Origin: Elusimicrobiota bacterium
GTDB taxonomy: Bacteria; Elusimicrobiota; Elusimicrobia; 2-02-FULL-39-32
Assembly: GCA_023249715.1 (NCBI GenBank)
Contig: JAHFCA010000001.1
Coordinates: forward strand, 1 to 35,148
Direction: 5' to 3'
Length of the DNA: 35,148 nucleotides
The position numbers were made by a program, and so were the translations under genes. Shown here one piece after another: positions 32,983-35,148 of the stretch (position 1 is its first letter; each line of letters begins with the position of its first letter). A model generated the notes under the pieces. The model worked only from the letters and a program-made list of their open reading frames with translations. It did not search any database and had not been told where the DNA came from.

Positions 32983-34342
32983 CCTAAAAAAATCCTTCTT
33001 ATTCCTTTTGCTTATACTCTGTTCAGGGTGCGCGCGCAATCCTATAACAGGAAAAAGAGAATTCCATATGATTTCAGAGTCCGCGGAGGTCCAGTTGGGG
33101 CAATCGGCAAAAAAAGAGATCATTAAAGAATATGGAATTTATGTTGACCCAGTGGTGCAAGCATATGTGCGGGAAATAGGACAAAAAATTGTATCGGTGT
33201 GTGAACGTAAAAATATCACTTATGAATTTGTGGTCTTAGATACGGAGCTTGTAAACGCCTTTGCTGTGCCGGGAGTTGTTTTTATAACCCGAGGAATTTT
33301 ACAACTCATTGATGATGAAGCGGAGCTGGCTTGTGTGTTGGGCCATGAAGTAGGGCATATTACGGGGTTCCATACGGTTAAAATGCTGCAAAAGGCGTAT
33401 GGGTATCAATTTCTTTCCACACTTTCTACGGTAGCCATCGCTTTATATGGCCCTTCTGTGGACGACCCTCGAGCCTACGCGGTGCTGAACCAAGCAACGC
33501 AGCTTATTTCCACCGGGTTTTTAAGAGGATTTGGGAGAGAGTTTGAGCTCGAAGCGGACCGATCCGGATTGCGTTACGCGGTATTGGCAGGGTATGACCC
33601 GGATGCGATGACCTCTTTTTTTAAAAGGATGGGTTCTTTGGGAGAAGAAGAAGTTTCCGGGATTGGAATTTTTTTAAGAACGCACCCCCCTACGAACGAA
33701 CGCATAAAAGAGATAAAGAAAATTTTGGAAGCGAAATATTCCGCACTCCCTTCTACCGGAACTGTGGAGGACCGATTTGAACGATATCAAGAAATTATGA
33801 AAGAGTTGCCCGCTTTGCCCAGCGGGAAAGAAGGCGTGATTAAAGATAAAGAATATTTTAATCCTAAATTTCGGGTGCGCTTGGAGGTCCCCCGCGGATG
33901 GAAATTAGAATCTATTTTAGATGAGCAAACTTTAGTTCAGTTTTATTCTGAAGATCACAAAGCTCAAGGAGAGTTAAAAACATTAAAAGTAGGGTTAGGT
34001 CCGGTGCTGCAAAAAATAGAAGAGCCTCATTTTGCGGGAGTAAGCCAGTCTACCGCTCCTTTAAGCGCCAAGGAGTGGGCCATAAATTTAGAGCCTTCCT
34101 TGAGAATGGAAAAACGGAGCGGTAGGGAGGTTCTGTATCCGGTAGGTCCTTCTTACATTGGAACTTATATGGGGCAGAACCGTTTGGGGCGCCCGACATT
34201 TTTTAAGATTCTTTATTGGATAAAAGGGGGAAACAGCGACGGTGAGCAAGCGTTTATCATTAGTTGTTGGGCGCCGGCGAATTCTTATTTTGAATATCTG
34301 GTGGACTTTGAAAAGATCCTGAAGAGTTTCTCTATTTATTAG
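32906..34342 (+). CDS. M48-family zinc metalloprotease, predicted lipoprotein
   Basis: Secreted peptidase of the BepA/YfgC-like or Oma1-like M48 group, probably in envelope quality control. The signal peptide has the hydrophobic run SFLFLLLILCSGC with lipidated Cys42, followed by ARNPITGKREF, a motif frequent in M48 lipoproteins. The zinc site is HEVGH (147-151), with Glu216 in LEADRSG as third ligand. The C-terminal half is uncharacterised beta-rich sequence. With the ATG at 32906 the protein has 478 aa, and its first 25 residues are encoded by the right arm of the palindromic element. A TTG at 32855 would lie deeper in the element. No Shine-Dalgarno precedes either. The HEXXH part is certain; the start is not. 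Confidence 0.87.
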   Translation: MVKKFCFDKNPKSKTSLRKHFISINYLKKSFLFLLLILCSGCARNPITGKREFHMISESAEVQLGQSAKKEIIKEYGIYVDPVVQAYVREIGQKIVSVCERKNITYEFVVLDTELVNAFAVPGVVFITRGILQLIDDEAELACVLGHEVGHITGFHTVKMLQKAYGYQFLSTLSTVAIALYGPSVDDPRAYAVLNQATQLISTGFLRGFGREFELEADRSGLRYAVLAGYDPDAMTSFFKRMGSLGEEEVSGIGIFLRTHPPTNERIKEIKKILEAKYSALPSTGTVEDRFERYQEIMKELPALPSGKEGVIKDKEYFNPKFRVRLEVPRGWKLESILDEQTLVQFYSEDHKAQGELKTLKVGLGPVLQKIEEPHFAGVSQSTAPLSAKEWAINLEPSLRMEKRSGREVLYPVGPSYIGTYMGQNRLGRPTFFKILYWIKGGNSDGEQAFIISCWAPANSYFEYLVDFEKILKSFSIY

Positions 34343-34390
34343 ATGTCGCTGATGACCCTGCGCCCTTGAGTTTTCCCTCAGAGATTTTGG

Positions 34391-34419
34391 TTGCAATAGG
34401 GGGGTCTAAGTACTAGAAT
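34391..34419 (+). promoter_or_regulatory. Predicted recA promoter
   Basis: TTGCAA at 34391-34396 and TAGAAT at 34414-34419 are spaced by 17 bases; the start would be near 34426, about 28 bases before the recA ATG. A small inverted repeat, TCTA-AGTAC-TAGA at 34405-34417, overlaps the -10 box and could be an operator. I see neither the E. coli type (CTGT-N8-ACAG) nor the Bacillus type LexA box. Confidence 0.6.
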
Positions 34420-34453
34420 AAAATAACTTAATAAAGTATGAGGAGGTAGGGGA

Positions 34454-35148
34454 ATGAATAAAGATGATAAATCGAAGGCTCTGGAGCTGGCGCTTTCGCA
34501 AATTAAAAAAGATTTTGGACAAGAATCGTTGATTCGGTTAGGGGAAAAAAGTTCTAAAGTATCGGGCGTGGGAGTGATTCCGACGGGAATTCTTCCCTTA
34601 GATATCGCGATTGGCATTGGCGGAGTTCCGCGGGGGAGAGTTGTGGAAATTTATGGGCCGGAATCTTCCGGAAAAACATCCCTTTGTTTATCCATTGTTG
34701 CTCAAGCTCAAAAGTTGGGCGGAGTGGCTGCCTATATAGACGCTGAGCATGCGATGGACCCAACCTACGCGAAAAAACTGGGGGTGGATATTGAAAATTT
34801 GTTAATTTCCCAGCCGGATTCCGGAGAGCAGGCTTTTGAAATTACTGAAAAACTTATTCGTTCCGGCGCGCTTGATGTTATTGTGATCGATTCTGTGGCC
34901 GCCCTGGTGCCGCAGGCGGAAATAGCCGGAGAAATGGGAGATGCCCACATGGGATTGCAGGCGCGGCTCATGTCGCAGGCGCTCCGAAAGTTGACCTCCA
35001 CCATATCTAAGTCGAACACCTGCTTAATTTTTATTAATCAGTTGCGGCAAAAAGTGGGAGTGTTTTATGGCAATCCGGAAACCACGACCGGCGGGTTGGC
35101 CCTTAAATTCTATTCCAGCGTGCGCTTGGACATTCGCCAGAAAGAAAA
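34454..35148 (+). CDS. recA: Recombinase RecA (partial, runs off the right edge)
   Basis: ATP-dependent strand-exchange protein and SOS coprotease. The first 231 codons are present. Walker A is GPESSGKT (68-75), the Walker B strand is LDVIVIDSVAAL, and the L1/L2 region includes GEMGDAHMGLQARLMSQALRKL and INQLRQKVGVFYGNPETTTGG, all typical of RecA. The start follows an AGGAGG site at 34441-34446 with about 7 bases of spacing. The gene has its own promoter and follows the M48 gene after 111 bases. The C-terminal third is outside the window. Confidence 0.98.
   Translation, partial: MNKDDKSKALELALSQIKKDFGQESLIRLGEKSSKVSGVGVIPTGILPLDIAIGIGGVPRGRVVEIYGPESSGKTSLCLSIVAQAQKLGGVAAYIDAEHAMDPTYAKKLGVDIENLLISQPDSGEQAFEITEKLIRSGALDVIVIDSVAALVPQAEIAGEMGDAHMGLQARLMSQALRKLTSTISKSNTCLIFINQLRQKVGVFYGNPETTTGGLALKFYSSVRLDIRQKE

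Noticed and set aside
34343..34390. Possible terminator after the M48 gene (TGAG...CTCA)
   Set aside because: Only four base pairs and no T tract; too weak to call.
35092..35103. RecA Leu215 in the TTTGGLALKFY segment, considered as an unusual substitution
   Set aside because: The residue after the GG pair varies among bacteria (Asn in E. coli, Arg in others), so Leu there is not clearly unusual.
1..35148. Search for tRNA genes, CRISPR repeats, toxin-antitoxin pairs, phage or defence genes
   Set aside because: None seen. The window is packed with conserved housekeeping genes on one strand, with no spaces large enough to hide such loci.

Overview
The window is a gene-dense stretch of a bacterial chromosome (about 44% GC by eye) with every recognisable gene on the + strand. 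There is no gene-free stretch above 300 bases, and I see no tRNA, rRNA, CRISPR array or complete transposon. The genes point to a Gram-negative-type (diderm) cell: LolA-like carrier, RseP, RodZ, a secreted M48 lipoprotein, Tat export, the MEP isoprenoid enzyme Dxr and an ion-pumping complex I. Gene order and protein character fit an uncultivated lineage such as Omnitrophota or a neighbour, but that placement is an inference and was not tested.

Layout. (1) 1-7525: the 3' end of nuoD, then nuoH-I-J-K-L-M-N, the quinone-binding and membrane part of complex I. nuoD abuts nuoH, so the usual nuoE-F-G genes are missing from this position. (2) 7522-9538: a trans-polyprenyl diphosphate synthase (probably for the quinone tail), then tatA and tatC. 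(3) 9605-18542: a conserved translation and envelope cluster behind a strong promoter: rpsB, tsf, pyrH, frr, uppS, cdsA, dxr, rseP, a DUF218/YdcF membrane protein and an editing-domain-less proS. (4) 18661-24938: rimP-nusA-infB-rbfA-nrnA-ribF behind a consensus promoter and a hairpin/T-tract that looks like an attenuator; truB is missing from its usual place. (5) 24988-27978: rpsO, pnp, accB. (6) 27998-32822: ftsK, a lolA-like gene, rodZ, pgsA, pgpA (division, shape and phospholipid genes). (7) 32820-32982: a 163-bp palindromic, MITE-like element that forms the pgpA stop codon and supplies the likely start codon of the next gene. (8) 32906-34342: an M48 metalloprotease lipoprotein. (9) 34454-end: the 5' two thirds of recA behind its own promoter.

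Most of the content is core metabolism, and I do not see a convincing new multi-gene system. The observations most worth a second look are the palindromic element and its fusion to the M48 gene, the loss of the conserved transmembrane lysine in NuoN (Glu247), the TatC Glu-to-Gln change, the promoter-proximal terminator of the nusA operon with the 74-bp nusA/infB overlap, the compact prolyl-tRNA synthetase with a four-cysteine linker, and the divergent FtsK gamma domain.
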